From Stenomitos frigidus ULC18 (GTDB lineage Bacteria > Cyanobacteriota > Cyanobacteriia > Leptolyngbyales > Leptolyngbyaceae): a DNA stretch of 64,000 nt. Below, one piece after another: positions 18,115-27,091 of this stretch (position 1 is its first letter; the number at the start of each line of letters is the position of its first letter). The stretch spans positions 1 to 64,000 of the forward strand of contig NZ_PVWK01000083.1 in assembly GCF_003003795.1 (NCBI RefSeq). The letters are read 5' to 3'. Both the position numbers and the translations under genes were made by a program. Under the pieces are notes generated by a model that was not told the DNA's origin, did not search any database, and worked only from the letters and a program-made list of their open reading frames with translations.

Positions 18115-21072
18115 TTACTTGAGCGCCAGCGTCGATCGCCAATCCCGAATTGCCGCCTCAGACCACAGCCAATTTTTTGCGAGTTCTTCGGGCTGAAAGT
18201 TGACCGGGTCATCAGCCAATACTTTTTGGCGGAGCTTAATCGCTTCGTTTTGCAACTTAGCCTGTTGAGTGGGTGGTTGGTTGGCAGCCGACTTTGCTGC
18301 TACCAGAGCGAGCCCAGCATAAGCAGTCAGAGCTTGTGACGGTGAAGGCGTGTTTGCCTGTACTGCAGTGACCTGGTTGCTCTGAGCACCTTCCGACCTC
18401 AGTGCCTGCAGCCATGTGCGACTGGCACGATCGACATTCCCTTCGGTGTAGTAAGCAAAGCCCAATGCAGTCTGATGTTCAGCACTAGGGTTTTGCTTGA
18501 CAGCCGTTTCCCAATATCGACGCGCATCACCAACGCTGTAATCCTTGTTGCCGACCTTGATGAACTCCCACACAAGACGACCCATCAGGAAGTTAACGGT
18601 TGAGTTATCCGACCGGCGACTGAGAACAGGGGTGAGGACTGCGGCAGTCTGCGTGAGTGCGCCGCGATCAAGCAGGGTTTCGATCGCCGCTTGAGCATCC
18701 GTAATTTTGCCCTGATTGAGTTGCTCTGCTGCCAAAGCAGCAACCACATTAGTACTGACCCGCTTCAAATCACCAGCCGTGTTGACTTTGTCAAAGGCCG
18801 ACTCAGATGGCGGTAACTGAGGTGTGCTGGGCAACCAGCGATCGCGGAAAACCCAGGTGCCAAACATCAGCGTTGCGACCAAGCCAACGCCAACCCACAG
18901 GAACGGCTGGCGGTGCCAAAGAGGCTTGCCACGAGCAATAGACTGCACAGAGGCACCAGAGGCCGCTAGTCGAAGACTGTTATCGGCATAATCAAGCGCT
19001 GCGACTTGTCCGCCACCCCGACGGTAAGCTGGTGCACCCTCTAACAGGGCTTGCTTTGCTTCCCCCAAATTGCCCTGGCGCAGGAGCGTAGCTTCTAAGT
19101 TTCGCTTGGCGCTAGTGAGGCTAGGGTCAAGCTGAATGGCATAGTCGTAAGCGCGCGCAGCCTCGCTGAGATTGCCCTGTTGGTAGAGAGCCAACCCCAG
19201 CTGGTTGTGCGCCTCGGCTAAAGTCGGATCGATTCGTAAGGCTTGATGGTAGGCGGCAACGGCTTCTGCAACATAGCCTTGCTGGTTTAACGCCACGCCT
19301 AAACTGTAGTAGGCGTGGGCGTCATTGGGGTTGTCTCGTACGGCTTGATGGCAGTTGGCGATCGCCTCCGTGAGCTTACCCGTATCGGCCAGCATCCTTG
19401 CAAGGTCTGCATACACCTCAACTTCGCTAGCCTCAACTGCCGTAGATGTCAGCGCGCCTCCAGGCTGTACAGGCTCTGCCTCAGAAACATCAGAGGTAGT
19501 TTCAGAAGCAGCAAATTCGTTTGGATAGTCAGGCAGAATCAAATAATCGTCTGCCTTGAAGGTGTATTCAGCTTCGGGCAGGAGGTTTTCTGAGGGGGAT
19601 GCTGGTAGAAGATGCTCGTCATCGGCAACATCAGCCGTTGTCCCATGTGATAGCTGATTCACCAGATGGGCAACGGTCTCCATATCGCTTTGGTACTCTG
19701 GATCGTCAAATTCCAAGGCTTCTAAAGCATTAGACTCATCGACATCCTTACCCTCACGTAGGTTCACCAGCGTTTTCGTTTCGGTGAAAGGAATTTCAGG
19801 TTCAGTGGACTCGATCGGTTGAGCATCTGTCTCGTTTGCTGACTCACTTAAACCATCCAGCGACTGAAGATTGCCATCAAACTCTGGATGGAGATAAAGG
19901 ATCGGCAGTGCCCAGTACAGCTGATTCGAACTGTAAGAGGACACCAAGCCCTGACGAGCGCGGTTTAAACTGAGGTCAACCGGGTAGGCTTGCTTCAAAT
20001 TGCGGTAGAACAAGCGACTCAAATTCAGCGCTACGTCATCCGGGATACGCTCTGCCATTGCCAGCACGGCCGGGATACCACGTTTGACCAATGCTTCCGC
20101 CAGATTGCCATCGCCTGTCTCACTGAGAACCTCGGTCGTGGCGGTGTAGACGCCTCGACAGGAATTAAAGACCGCCATGCGAATCCCATTATTGACTAGA
20201 AGACCCGCCAGATCATCACCACTCAAGGTCTCAGTCAGCCCCGTTTTGCTGCTCACCAAGTAGAGCTTGCCGCCAGCGGTTCCCAGGTTGCTATGGCCTG
20301 CATAGTGCAGCACATGGTAATGATTGTGTTCGAGGGCTTGCGTGAGCTGCTCGCGTCCAGGTTGCTCTAAAATCGTCAGCTGAACGTCTGAGTTGCGCCC
20401 CTTACTGCCCTTACTGCCATTGCGGTTGCCATTTTGCACAGTGTCTTGCAGTTCTTGCTGGAGATGCAGGGCTTCCTGTTTGAGCGCCAGCATCTCCTGA
20501 TCAGTGGGTGCTGCCAACACCATGAGAATTTTCAGCGGCTGATGGGCATCGATCGCACTGGTGGCTTGAAATTGCAGCAGCGATGCCATCGCTGCAAAAC
20601 TGGAGTGATAGCGTGAAAAGACCACATCGGTGCCTGTGGCAATCGGGCGATCGCCAGCATGTAACACTTCCCACGGTAGGCGCGGCAGGCGCGTATCTTT
20701 CAGCCCCAAGCGCAAACGCAGCACTTCCTGGCGGTGCTGGGCGATACCCTGGGCAGTCATCCAACTGTCGCGAATGGTGCCTTGAAACAACGCATTATAA
20801 AGCTGTTGACCAAGCGCCACCAGGGTTCCTTGCGCTTCGGGTGGTTGCTCAGAAGGCGATGTTGATGTTTCTGCAAACGAATGGAGAATGTCACCCCGCA
20901 GAAGCCCTTGCAGAGGGTCATTCATGAGGAAACTTGCCTGAGTCAGCCACTCGTCAACGGGCCAGGTAACCTGCTCTTCCGCCAAAGGCACGCCTGGCGC
21001 TACCCGTTCAGTACGTACAAGGTAGTCGTCTTCCCCTATCGGAGTCACAGAAATATGAAATTCCTGGGTCAC
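18115..21072 (-). CDS. CHAT-domain TPR membrane protein (caspase-like)
   Basis: A 985-aa protein. An N-terminal CHAT domain (about 80-400) of the caspase/separase-like clan CD keeps the expected His-Cys pair, H260 in HYAGHS and C305 in FNSCRG. An acidic linker (about 410-555) is followed by at least four TPRs (about 560-700; repeats containing AYYSLGVALNQQG and AHNQLGLALYQQG). Then come one TM helix (about 745-765, FLWVGVGLVATLMFGTW) and a second TPR-like C-terminal region. The layout implies a cytoplasmic protease-like head anchored to the membrane with a periplasmic scaffold. CHAT-TPR proteins include HetF and gasdermin-activating proteases; no gasdermin or bGSDM partner is visible here. 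The target is unknown. Confidence 0.85.
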   Translation of the reverse strand: MTQEFHISVTPIGEDDYLVRTERVAPGVPLAEEQVTWPVDEWLTQASFLMNDPLQGLLRGDILHSFAETSTSPSEQPPEAQGTLVALGQQLYNALFQGTIRDSWMTAQGIAQHRQEVLRLRLGLKDTRLPRLPWEVLHAGDRPIATGTDVVFSRYHSSFAAMASLLQFQATSAIDAHQPLKILMVLAAPTDQEMLALKQEALHLQQELQDTVQNGNRNGSKGSKGRNSDVQLTILEQPGREQLTQALEHNHYHVLHYAGHSNLGTAGGKLYLVSSKTGLTETLSGDDLAGLLVNNGIRMAVFNSCRGVYTATTEVLSETGDGNLAEALVKRGIPAVLAMAERIPDDVALNLSRLFYRNLKQAYPVDLSLNRARQGLVSSYSSNQLYWALPILYLHPEFDGNLQSLDGLSESANETDAQPIESTEPEIPFTETKTLVNLREGKDVDESNALEALEFDDPEYQSDMETVAHLVNQLSHGTTADVADDEHLLPASPSENLLPEAEYTFKADDYLILPDYPNEFAASETTSDVSEAEPVQPGGALTSTAVEASEVEVYADLARMLADTGKLTEAIANCHQAVRDNPNDAHAYYSLGVALNQQGYVAEAVAAYHQALRIDPTLAEAHNQLGLALYQQGNLSEAARAYDYAIQLDPSLTSAKRNLEATLLRQGNLGEAKQALLEGAPAYRRGGGQVAALDYADNSLRLAASGASVQSIARGKPLWHRQPFLWVGVGLVATLMFGTWVFRDRWLPSTPQLPPSESAFDKVNTAGDLKRVSTNVVAALAAEQLNQGKITDAQAAIETLLDRGALTQTAAVLTPVLSRRSDNSTVNFLMGRLVWEFIKVGNKDYSVGDARRYWETAVKQNPSAEHQTALGFAYYTEGNVDRASRTWLQALRSEGAQSNQVTAVQANTPSPSQALTAYAGLALVAAKSAANQPPTQQAKLQNEAIKLRQKVLADDPVNFQPEELAKNWLWSEAAIRDWRSTLALK

Positions 21073-21736
21073 AGCTATTCTCCAGAAGACTATAGATGCA
21101 ATCCCCTGGTTGTCTAAATTACGATCGCATGGGTGCTACCCTTCTTAATCAACGATCGAACGTCGGCATCAGGGGAAATAATTGTGATCTTGATCATGTT
21201 CACTCGTGTTTAGGTTGCCCGACTAAGACAGTGGCAACGCTATCGCTTCAGTTTTTGATGAGAAGTGACTTGATGAGAAGTGACTTGATAACGATTAGCT
21301 TCAGGAACCGGACTAACAATTTCGGTAAATGCACTGAGTGAGTAAACTCGACTTTATTAAGTCTTATTGATCATGACATGGGCTACTCATGCGGACGTGC
21401 CGCAGTAGAAAAAGTTACCGAAACTTCAAACAGTTTCCGAATCTCTTTAAGGAATCAGCGTAAAGTGATCTAGAACCGTGATTGTGCACCCAAAAGTAAC
21501 GCTCGTGCCTGTGTACCGGCTTCGCATACCGAAGGCAGCGTTCTCGGTTCAGACCATCGCGTTGATCGGATTAGTCTCATTCTAGGGATTTTGAGCCCAA
21601 TCATGGGGAGGTGACACCCCCCTCGACAAGATTTGCAACACTCTGAACGAAATGTCACTCAGCATTCCAACGTAAAATGTAGGTATGGTTTACAGCGGCT
21701 GCTGGCGATCGCTCACGTGTTGGAGAGGCTGGTTCT
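21073..21736. other. Non-coding region between CHAT gene and thioredoxin-like gene
   Basis: 664 bp between divergently transcribed genes, presumably holding both promoters. It contains a 15-bp direct repeat in tandem (21256-21270 and 21271-21285, unit TGATGAGAAGTGACT). The two short frames here (21096-21341 plus, 21470-21658 minus) have no ribosome site or recognisable motif. No RNA gene was recognised. Confidence 0.45.
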
Positions 21737-22051
21737 ATGACTCGGGCTGTCATCAAATTTTCTTCCGAAGACTGCGGCGTGTGCCACAAAATGTCGTTTT
21801 ATGACCAGAAGGTGGTCGAAGAACTGGGGTTGGAGTTCGTCAGCGTGAAGATGCAGGACACGGCAACCTATCGCAAATACCGCAAGATTTTGCTGGCGCA
21901 GTATCCTGACAAAGCAGATATGGGTTGGCCCACCTACCTGATTTGCGATAACCCCGACAGTGACTTTAAAATTCTGGGCGAAGTCAAAGGTGGACATCCC
22001 AAAGGAGAATTTCGCAGTCGCTTGCAAGAAGTGATGGCAGCGACGAATTAG
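21737..22051 (+). CDS. Small thioredoxin-fold protein
   Basis: A 104-aa protein with a redox-active CGVC motif at residues 13-16 in SSEDCGVCHKM and the cis-Pro loop near GWPTYLI, as in thioredoxins. It is shorter and more divergent than TrxA (WCGPC). It probably reduces or isomerises protein thiols in the cytoplasm: there is no signal peptide. GGAG lies about 11 nt before the ATG. It is convergent with the small gene at 22131, with a hairpin between them. Confidence 0.82.
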   Translation: MTRAVIKFSSEDCGVCHKMSFYDQKVVEELGLEFVSVKMQDTATYRKYRKILLAQYPDKADMGWPTYLICDNPDSDFKILGEVKGGHPKGEFRSRLQEVMAATN

Positions 22052-22089
22052 ACAAGGGAACTAGACAAGAAATGCTGTAGGTTTCGCGT

Positions 22090-22121
22090 TTGTAGGGACG
22101 TTACAGGTAGCGTCCCTACAA
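22090..22121. terminator. Hairpin between convergent genes
   Basis: An 11-bp perfect inverted repeat (22090-22100 with 22111-22121, core TGTAGGGACG) with a 10-nt loop, located between two convergent stops. It has no T-run, so it may be a Rho-independent-like block or a member of the common GTAGGGACG repeat family of cyanobacteria. Confidence 0.55.
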
Positions 22122-22130
22122 GAAGAAAGT

Positions 22131-22361
22131 TTAGCCCTTGATCTTATAGTGATTGACTTCCAGGACGGAACCAATCATCGCGATCGTCATGACATCCTTG
22201 CGGATCTGACCTTCAACGCTGACCTTTAATCCTGCGTGTTGGAGTTCTTTAGGGGCTTTGTGCAGTTCATAGGTTTCGCCACTGGTACTGACGAGTGCCC
22301 AGGTGCCAGTACCAAAGCCCTTACGCTCGATCGTGCCTTCTACTTTGATGGTATCGCTCAT
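22131..22361 (-). CDS. Small beta-rich protein coupled to subtilase
   Basis: A 76-aa protein, cytoplasmic by sequence: KVEGTIERKGFGTGTWALVS, then ELHKAPKEL and KVSVEGQIRKDVMTIAMIGS. The pattern of short beta strands and Gly turns resembles OB-fold-like (DUF5818-type) small proteins; this is a fold guess, not a match. Its ATG overlaps the subtilase stop as ATGA, so its translation is coupled to that gene. The role is unknown; modulating the protease is one possibility. Confidence 0.7.
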   Translation of the reverse strand: MSDTIKVEGTIERKGFGTGTWALVSTSGETYELHKAPKELQHAGLKVSVEGQIRKDVMTIAMIGSVLEVNHYKIKG

Positions 22362-24142
22362 GTCGATTGAACTCCTGGTTTAACAGCAAGACGCGCCAGG
22401 GCAAAGCAAAGCAACGCGTTCATAATGAGGAACCCACGGGCGATCGTGCCATCGCCTAACCACATGACGGACGGGGATGTGACGGCACTGACGCCAAGGC
22501 AAGCAGCGACGCCAATCGTTGTCCCGATCGCAAACCATTTCCACTGCGCGTGCCCCAACAGCAGCACAATCAACCCTAGCGGAATCAACACACTGGCAAA
22601 CAGCGGATTCAAGGCGCTGCTTCCTTGCAACGCACTGCCTAATTCTGGAATCGAGCTACCGAGAGCGCGGAACGGCCATTGAGGCGCATCAAACAGATAA
22701 AAGCCTTTGAGGAAGAACAAACCAGAACTGCCTGCGACTAAGCCCGTGGAGAGCGACCATCCCCAGGCAAACGGGAAGTAATTCCGCAAGAACCACGCTA
22801 AGAGATAAGAGCCAAGCACCATCGCCATCTTAGGCCATAGTGCAATGACGCCACCGTCAATCCAGAAGCGAGGATTGAGGTAGCCGTTATCGCGCAACCA
22901 GCGGAAGAAATCGCGGAACGTGATTTGTCCACGAGCTGCAAGCTTCACTGCTGCTGCTGCATCCAACTTGCCTGCACCGTAGTGGTTCAGTGCATCATCT
23001 TTAATCTGCAGCGCCGATTGCTTCAGCACGTTTTCAATTGCGTCAGGCTCTTTAATGCCTGCTGCTTTCACCAATGCGGCAACACCAGCCACATGAGGCG
23101 CTGCCATGCTGGTACCTTGATAGGACTCAAACACCGACTCGCCTGTTGCAGGGTCGATCGTGTTTTGCAAAATACCACCCGTAGGGTCTTCACCTTCTTT
23201 CATGCCACCGGGTGCGGCAAGATCAATGCCAGCACCAAAGTTAGAGTAAGGCGCTTTCGTACCCGCTGGGCTCAAGGCAGAAACCCCAATCACATGGGGA
23301 TAGCGCGCGGGATAGGAGGCTGCATTCTCACCCGCGTTACCTGCTGCTGCGATCACCACGACTCCTTTCTGATGGGCGTAGTCGATCGCCTCTTGCATTA
23401 ACTGGCTTTCGCCGCCACCACCCAGGCTCATATTGATGACATCAGCCCCGTTGTCTGCAGCAAAGCGAATCGATTCTGCAATGTCTGCTACTGTACCCCC
23501 GCCGCCACCTGACAGCACTTTCAGCGGCATGAGGTTGGCTTTATAAGCAATGCCTGCGACCCCAAACCCATTGTTGGTCGATTGCGCGATCGTGCCTGCA
23601 ACATGGGTGCCATGACCGTTATCATCGTTGGCTTCTGACTGGTCGTTAACGAAGTCGTAGCCTTTGACGAACTTGGTTTCTTTTAAATCGGGCACTTGAC
23701 TGACGCCAGTATCAATCACCGCTACCGTAATGCCTTCGCCCTGCGTATCGTCCCAGGCTGCTTCAACATTGATGCTACGCAAGTTCCACTGCTTGCCATA
23801 GTCAGGGTCATTAGGCGCCGTGAACGCACTGTATATATAATCAGGCTCAATAAATTCTGTATATTTCTTGACCTCAGACTTTTTCAAGGAGTCCAGTGTG
23901 GCGCGATCGCCCTTCACAATAAAAATATGATCCGCGAAGGAAAAGGCGCTATTCAACCGGGGCGTGACGTTATATTTTTGGGCGATCGACTGAACCTGGC
24001 TCTCAATCTGAGCGGCTCCAATATCTTCGCGGAAATCTAAAACAATCGAGTCGTAGGTGCCGCGAGCCGCTAAGCCGCTAAAGTTGGAAAGTGCCCAGCC
24101 CAGCCCGATTAAGAACAAACCCAGCAGCAAAAGTTTTCTCAT
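22358..24142 (-). CDS. S8 (subtilisin-family) serine protease with C-terminal membrane domain
   Basis: 594 aa from the ATG at 24142 (MRKLLLLGLFLIG, signal or anchor). An I9-like propeptide (about 28-105) is followed by a peptidase S8 domain with D144 in AVIDTGVS, H177 in NGHGTHVAGT, oxyanion N269 in AAAGNAG and S345 in GTSMAAPH. After about residue 395 come roughly five hydrophobic helices (for example WPKMAMVLGSYLLAWFL and PLFASVLIPLGLIVLLLG). The catalytic domain should therefore face the periplasm or lumen while held in a membrane, an unusual layout for S8 enzymes. The substrate is unknown. It is coupled to the 76-aa gene at 22131 by a 4-nt overlap. Confidence 0.9.
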   Translation of the reverse strand: MRKLLLLGLFLIGLGWALSNFSGLAARGTYDSIVLDFREDIGAAQIESQVQSIAQKYNVTPRLNSAFSFADHIFIVKGDRATLDSLKKSEVKKYTEFIEPDYIYSAFTAPNDPDYGKQWNLRSINVEAAWDDTQGEGITVAVIDTGVSQVPDLKETKFVKGYDFVNDQSEANDDNGHGTHVAGTIAQSTNNGFGVAGIAYKANLMPLKVLSGGGGGTVADIAESIRFAADNGADVINMSLGGGGESQLMQEAIDYAHQKGVVVIAAAGNAGENAASYPARYPHVIGVSALSPAGTKAPYSNFGAGIDLAAPGGMKEGEDPTGGILQNTIDPATGESVFESYQGTSMAAPHVAGVAALVKAAGIKEPDAIENVLKQSALQIKDDALNHYGAGKLDAAAAVKLAARGQITFRDFFRWLRDNGYLNPRFWIDGGVIALWPKMAMVLGSYLLAWFLRNYFPFAWGWSLSTGLVAGSSGLFFLKGFYLFDAPQWPFRALGSSIPELGSALQGSSALNPLFASVLIPLGLIVLLLGHAQWKWFAIGTTIGVAACLGVSAVTSPSVMWLGDGTIARGFLIMNALLCFALARLAVKPGVQST

Positions 24143-24308
24143 AACGTCCCAGCAGGGGTCAAGTTTGACTACTACCATAGCTCACGCTCGTCTTGAATGT
24201 GCCGTTCGGAGTATTGCAGATGGTTAAGGAAGGAGTGGAGCTTAGGGAGTGGGGAGTGGGGTAAGCAAGGGAAGCAATTCAAGATTCAAAATTCAAAACT
24301 CAAAACTT

Positions 24309-25082
24309 TTAGCCTTCAGCCTTCACCTCTTCCGGTGTCACCATAATCTGCCCCTGACAGCGAATTTGTCCCGGTTCCAGACTGAGCCTTTGCAGCGAGA
24401 CATCAGCACCCAGATCGAATGCAAAGCCGTCCAGGTCACGAAGGGGCATGCCTTGGCGAGCCTTGGCGTGAGGGAGCCAATGTGGGCGATCGAGATGAAG
24501 CTGATTCCCCTTGCTTAAACGCAAGCCAGTGCGAATAATCACAGTCGTTGGCTGTTTGCTGACTGTTACCAGGGTAGCGGCCAACGTGACGTAGCCCTCT
24601 CCCAGTAACACCTGCGGATCTTTCAGTTGAATGTCTTGCGGAGTGTGCTGCATTAGATCATCGCCTTCGACGGTTGTGTCGCCTTGCGCTGGCTCATCCG
24701 ATCGCAGCAGTGTCAACAGAAATTCAATGACACCCTGCGCTAGTAACGGTGCCTGCAAGGACTGGTTCAAATCAGCTTCGTACACCAGCACATCACCCGC
24801 GATCGGGAAGGCTTGGGTCAAGCGCAACGGTTTACCACGCAAAACCTGAGCAAAGTTTGTGCAGATCTGCTCCCCGATGAGGCTCACCTGACTGAGGTGC
24901 AAGCCTCGATAAACCGCATTGCGGGCAGAGACAGAGACTCCACTGATGCGACCCGATAAGATCTGTCGATCGCCCGCCTCAATGGTGAGTTGGAGGTCGT
25001 CTACGTGCTCAAGTTGCGATCGCAGCCAAAGCCGGACGGCTGGAGACAGAACCGTGCTGATCAGACGGCTTTGGTTAGCCAT
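24309..25082 (-). CDS. DUF2993 (LmeA-like) protein
   Basis: About 257 aa from MANQSRLISTVLSPAVRLWL. It matches the DUF2993 pattern: an N-terminal amphipathic or hydrophobic segment, then a beta-rich lipid-binding-like domain with LSGRISGVSVSARNAVYRGL and a QALL-like stretch. The family is common in cyanobacteria and actinobacteria; mycobacterial LmeA acts in mannan-lipid maturation and binds phospholipids. The ATG at 25082 was chosen over an upstream in-frame ATG at 25151, because the extra 23 residues are Cys-rich and unlike the family. It is monocistronic. Confidence 0.78.
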   Translation of the reverse strand: MANQSRLISTVLSPAVRLWLRSQLEHVDDLQLTIEAGDRQILSGRISGVSVSARNAVYRGLHLSQVSLIGEQICTNFAQVLRGKPLRLTQAFPIAGDVLVYEADLNQSLQAPLLAQGVIEFLLTLLRSDEPAQGDTTVEGDDLMQHTPQDIQLKDPQVLLGEGYVTLAATLVTVSKQPTTVIIRTGLRLSKGNQLHLDRPHWLPHAKARQGMPLRDLDGFAFDLGADVSLQRLSLEPGQIRCQGQIMVTPEEVKAEG

Positions 25083-25637
25083 AGAAAACGTTAAGCCTTT
25101 AGCGAACAGGATGGTGCAAGCGATGCACCTCAAGCAAGGTGCAGAACGCATTGTTCAGTTATGTAGCAGCAAACGATACAGTCGCTGCCAGCCTTACGAG
25201 TATACCGACAGGGCATAACTGACAGAAAACATCTCCCAAAAATCGCCCCTAGCAGGTGGTTGCAACCGCAGAGTACCGCAAACGTTTTAAACGCCAAGGG
25301 CTTTGTGCTTCTGAATCTGCGATCGCGACAACCAAGTTCCAAGAACACCTACCAAGTCAAGAGAGGGATCAATTGTCAGCGAATCACGATCGTGCGATCC
25401 CGGTATTGAGCAAATGTCATGATTTTGTGACATTACGATCCCCGACACACCCGAGAACACGTATAAATGCCTAAAATTTACGTTCTGCCCCCTTGACCCA
25501 ACTTTTAAGTTGCCGCAACATAAGCCTAGAAATGTGATCCCCGTACGCCTGCCTGCGCGACCCCAAAACGTATCAGAAGTAACTGTTTAAAGCAGAAATG
25601 ACCATCAACAAAGACTTAAATCGGAGACGCATCGATC
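25083..25637. other. Intergenic region between DUF2993 and DUF4912 genes
   Basis: 555 bp between divergent genes, carrying both promoters and the DUF4912 leader. ORFs here (24919-25218 plus, 25130-25348 minus) overlap each other without codon character. GGAG lies 11 nt before the DUF4912 ATG. I see no strong hairpin or RNA motif. Confidence 0.45.
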
Positions 25638-26885
25638 ATGACAAAAGAACGTCCGCCGCTTGAGGACATGACGCTACGGCAGCTTCGTCGAGTTGCCAGT
25701 GAATACGGTGTTTCGCGCTATAGCCGTATGCGTAAAGAGCAGCTCCTGGACTCGATTCAGGAAATTCAGCGTAGTCAAGGTTCATCTACCCCAGGCAGAC
25801 CATTGGAGACCCAAGCAGAAGTGGAAGCAGCAAAATTTGATCTCGGGCAAGACGATCGTGTCGGTGGTTCGCTAGCAGCCGTTGATGAAGGCTTGGCAGA
25901 TCTTCCGGCGGGCTATGGCGAAAGCCGTATCGTCCTCATGCCCCGTGATCCACAGTGGGCTTACACATACTGGGACATCCCCAATGAACATAAAGAAGCT
26001 TTACGTCGCCAGGGTGGGTTACAGATTGCCCTGCGCATCTATGATGTGACGGCTGTTAATTTGGCGTATCAGTCGCCGCACAGCATTCAAGAGTATCCTG
26101 CAGATGAGCTATCGCGGGAGTGGTATTTGCCCATCCCAGTGAGCGATCGTGATTACGTCGTGGATATTGGTTATCGGTGTGCGGATGGACGTTGGCTGGT
26201 TCTCGCCCGTTCTGCCCCGGTTCGCGTACCTCCTGTGTATCCTTCTGACTGGATTGAAGACCAATTCATCACCGTTGGTTGGGAGGAACCATTGGCTGGC
26301 AAGACCTTCCTGGAGCTTGTGCCACCCAGTCATCGCGCGGTTGGCACTGGTGTTGGTGTAGGGACGGGGACAGGTAATGCTATCTATGACCAGATTTTTG
26401 GTTTGGCAGAAACCACTGAAGCTCAGCGGGTTGCAGGTTCGCTCTATGGCTCCATGCAGCAGGTGCCTGTGCACGAGCAGGCAATCAGTTCCTACGTTTT
26501 CCCGTCTGGTGTTGGTATGTGGGCAGTCCCCACAACCTCGGGGCTGACAGCATCGGGCATCGGGATGTCTGGGGTTGGGTTCTCCGCCTCTGCGCCACCG
26601 ATTCGTCCTCGCCAATTTTGGCTCGTTGCGGATGCTGAACTCATCGTTTACGGCGCAACGGAACCGGATGCAACAGTAACGATCGGTGGTCGCCCCATCA
26701 AGCTCAACTCTGACGGCACCTTCCGCTTCCAAATGTCCTTCCAGGATGGCTTGATCGACTATCCCATTCTGGCCGTTGCGGCGGATGGGGAGCAGAACCG
26801 CGCGATCCACATGAAGTTCACCCGCGAAACCCCTGAGCGGAGAACCAATACGAAAGCAGAAGCCGTTCAAGAGTGGCTTGCATAG
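25638..26885 (+). CDS. DUF4912 protein with N-terminal Rho-N/SAP-like helix pair
   Basis: 415 aa. Residues 10-48 (LRQLRRVASEYGVSRYSRM, then KEQLLDSIQ) resemble the Rho N-terminal/SAP-like nucleic-acid-binding motif. The DUF4912 core follows (about 90-210) with VLMPRDPQWAYTYWDIP, a carbohydrate-binding-like beta fold. A Gly/Ser-rich linker (about 235-320) precedes a second beta domain (about 330-400) with GATEPDATVTIGGRPI, Ig-like as in adhesion proteins. A strong terminator follows. The function is unknown. The mix of a nucleic-acid-like N-terminus and extracellular-like modules is typical of cyanobacterial DUF4912 proteins. Confidence 0.85.
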   Translation: MTKERPPLEDMTLRQLRRVASEYGVSRYSRMRKEQLLDSIQEIQRSQGSSTPGRPLETQAEVEAAKFDLGQDDRVGGSLAAVDEGLADLPAGYGESRIVLMPRDPQWAYTYWDIPNEHKEALRRQGGLQIALRIYDVTAVNLAYQSPHSIQEYPADELSREWYLPIPVSDRDYVVDIGYRCADGRWLVLARSAPVRVPPVYPSDWIEDQFITVGWEEPLAGKTFLELVPPSHRAVGTGVGVGTGTGNAIYDQIFGLAETTEAQRVAGSLYGSMQQVPVHEQAISSYVFPSGVGMWAVPTTSGLTASGIGMSGVGFSASAPPIRPRQFWLVADAELIVYGATEPDATVTIGGRPIKLNSDGTFRFQMSFQDGLIDYPILAVAADGEQNRAIHMKFTRETPERRTNTKAEAVQEWLA

Positions 26886-26916
26886 CCTAGCGAAATTGAA
26901 TGTTTCGTACCCCCTT

Positions 26917-26946
26917 GCCCCCGATCGCGCGATCGGGGGCTTTTTT
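26917..26946 (+). terminator. Intrinsic terminator of DUF4912 gene
   Basis: A 24-bp perfect palindrome (26917-26940) whose centre contains overlapping GATCGCGCGATC, followed immediately by six T. Confidence 0.92.
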
Positions 26947-26999
26947 GAGGCTTGTATGAACAGACAACCTTTGAGTCAGAATGAGTTTTAAGCAAAGCT

Positions 27000-27058
27000 A
27001 TTAGCTATCAGCCCATTAGCTTTCAGTCTGACCGCTGACCGCTGACCGCTAATCGCTA
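27000..27058. repeat. Heptanucleotide STRR (TGACCGC type)
   Basis: Three exact tandem copies of TGACCGC (27029-27049), then degenerate copies (TAATCGC), preceded by related ATTAGCT/CAGCCCA heptamers. It lies just upstream of the hydrolase gene. The same family occurs inside mutS at 50428-50514. Confidence 0.75.
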
Positions 27059-27091
27059 CAAGGTATGAGATTTTCCTTTATAGCTACTTAA

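Noticed and set aside
21096-21658. Small ORFs in the long gap before the thioredoxin-like gene
   Set aside because: Lacking ribosome sites and conservation signals; one is made partly of the tandem 15-bp repeat.
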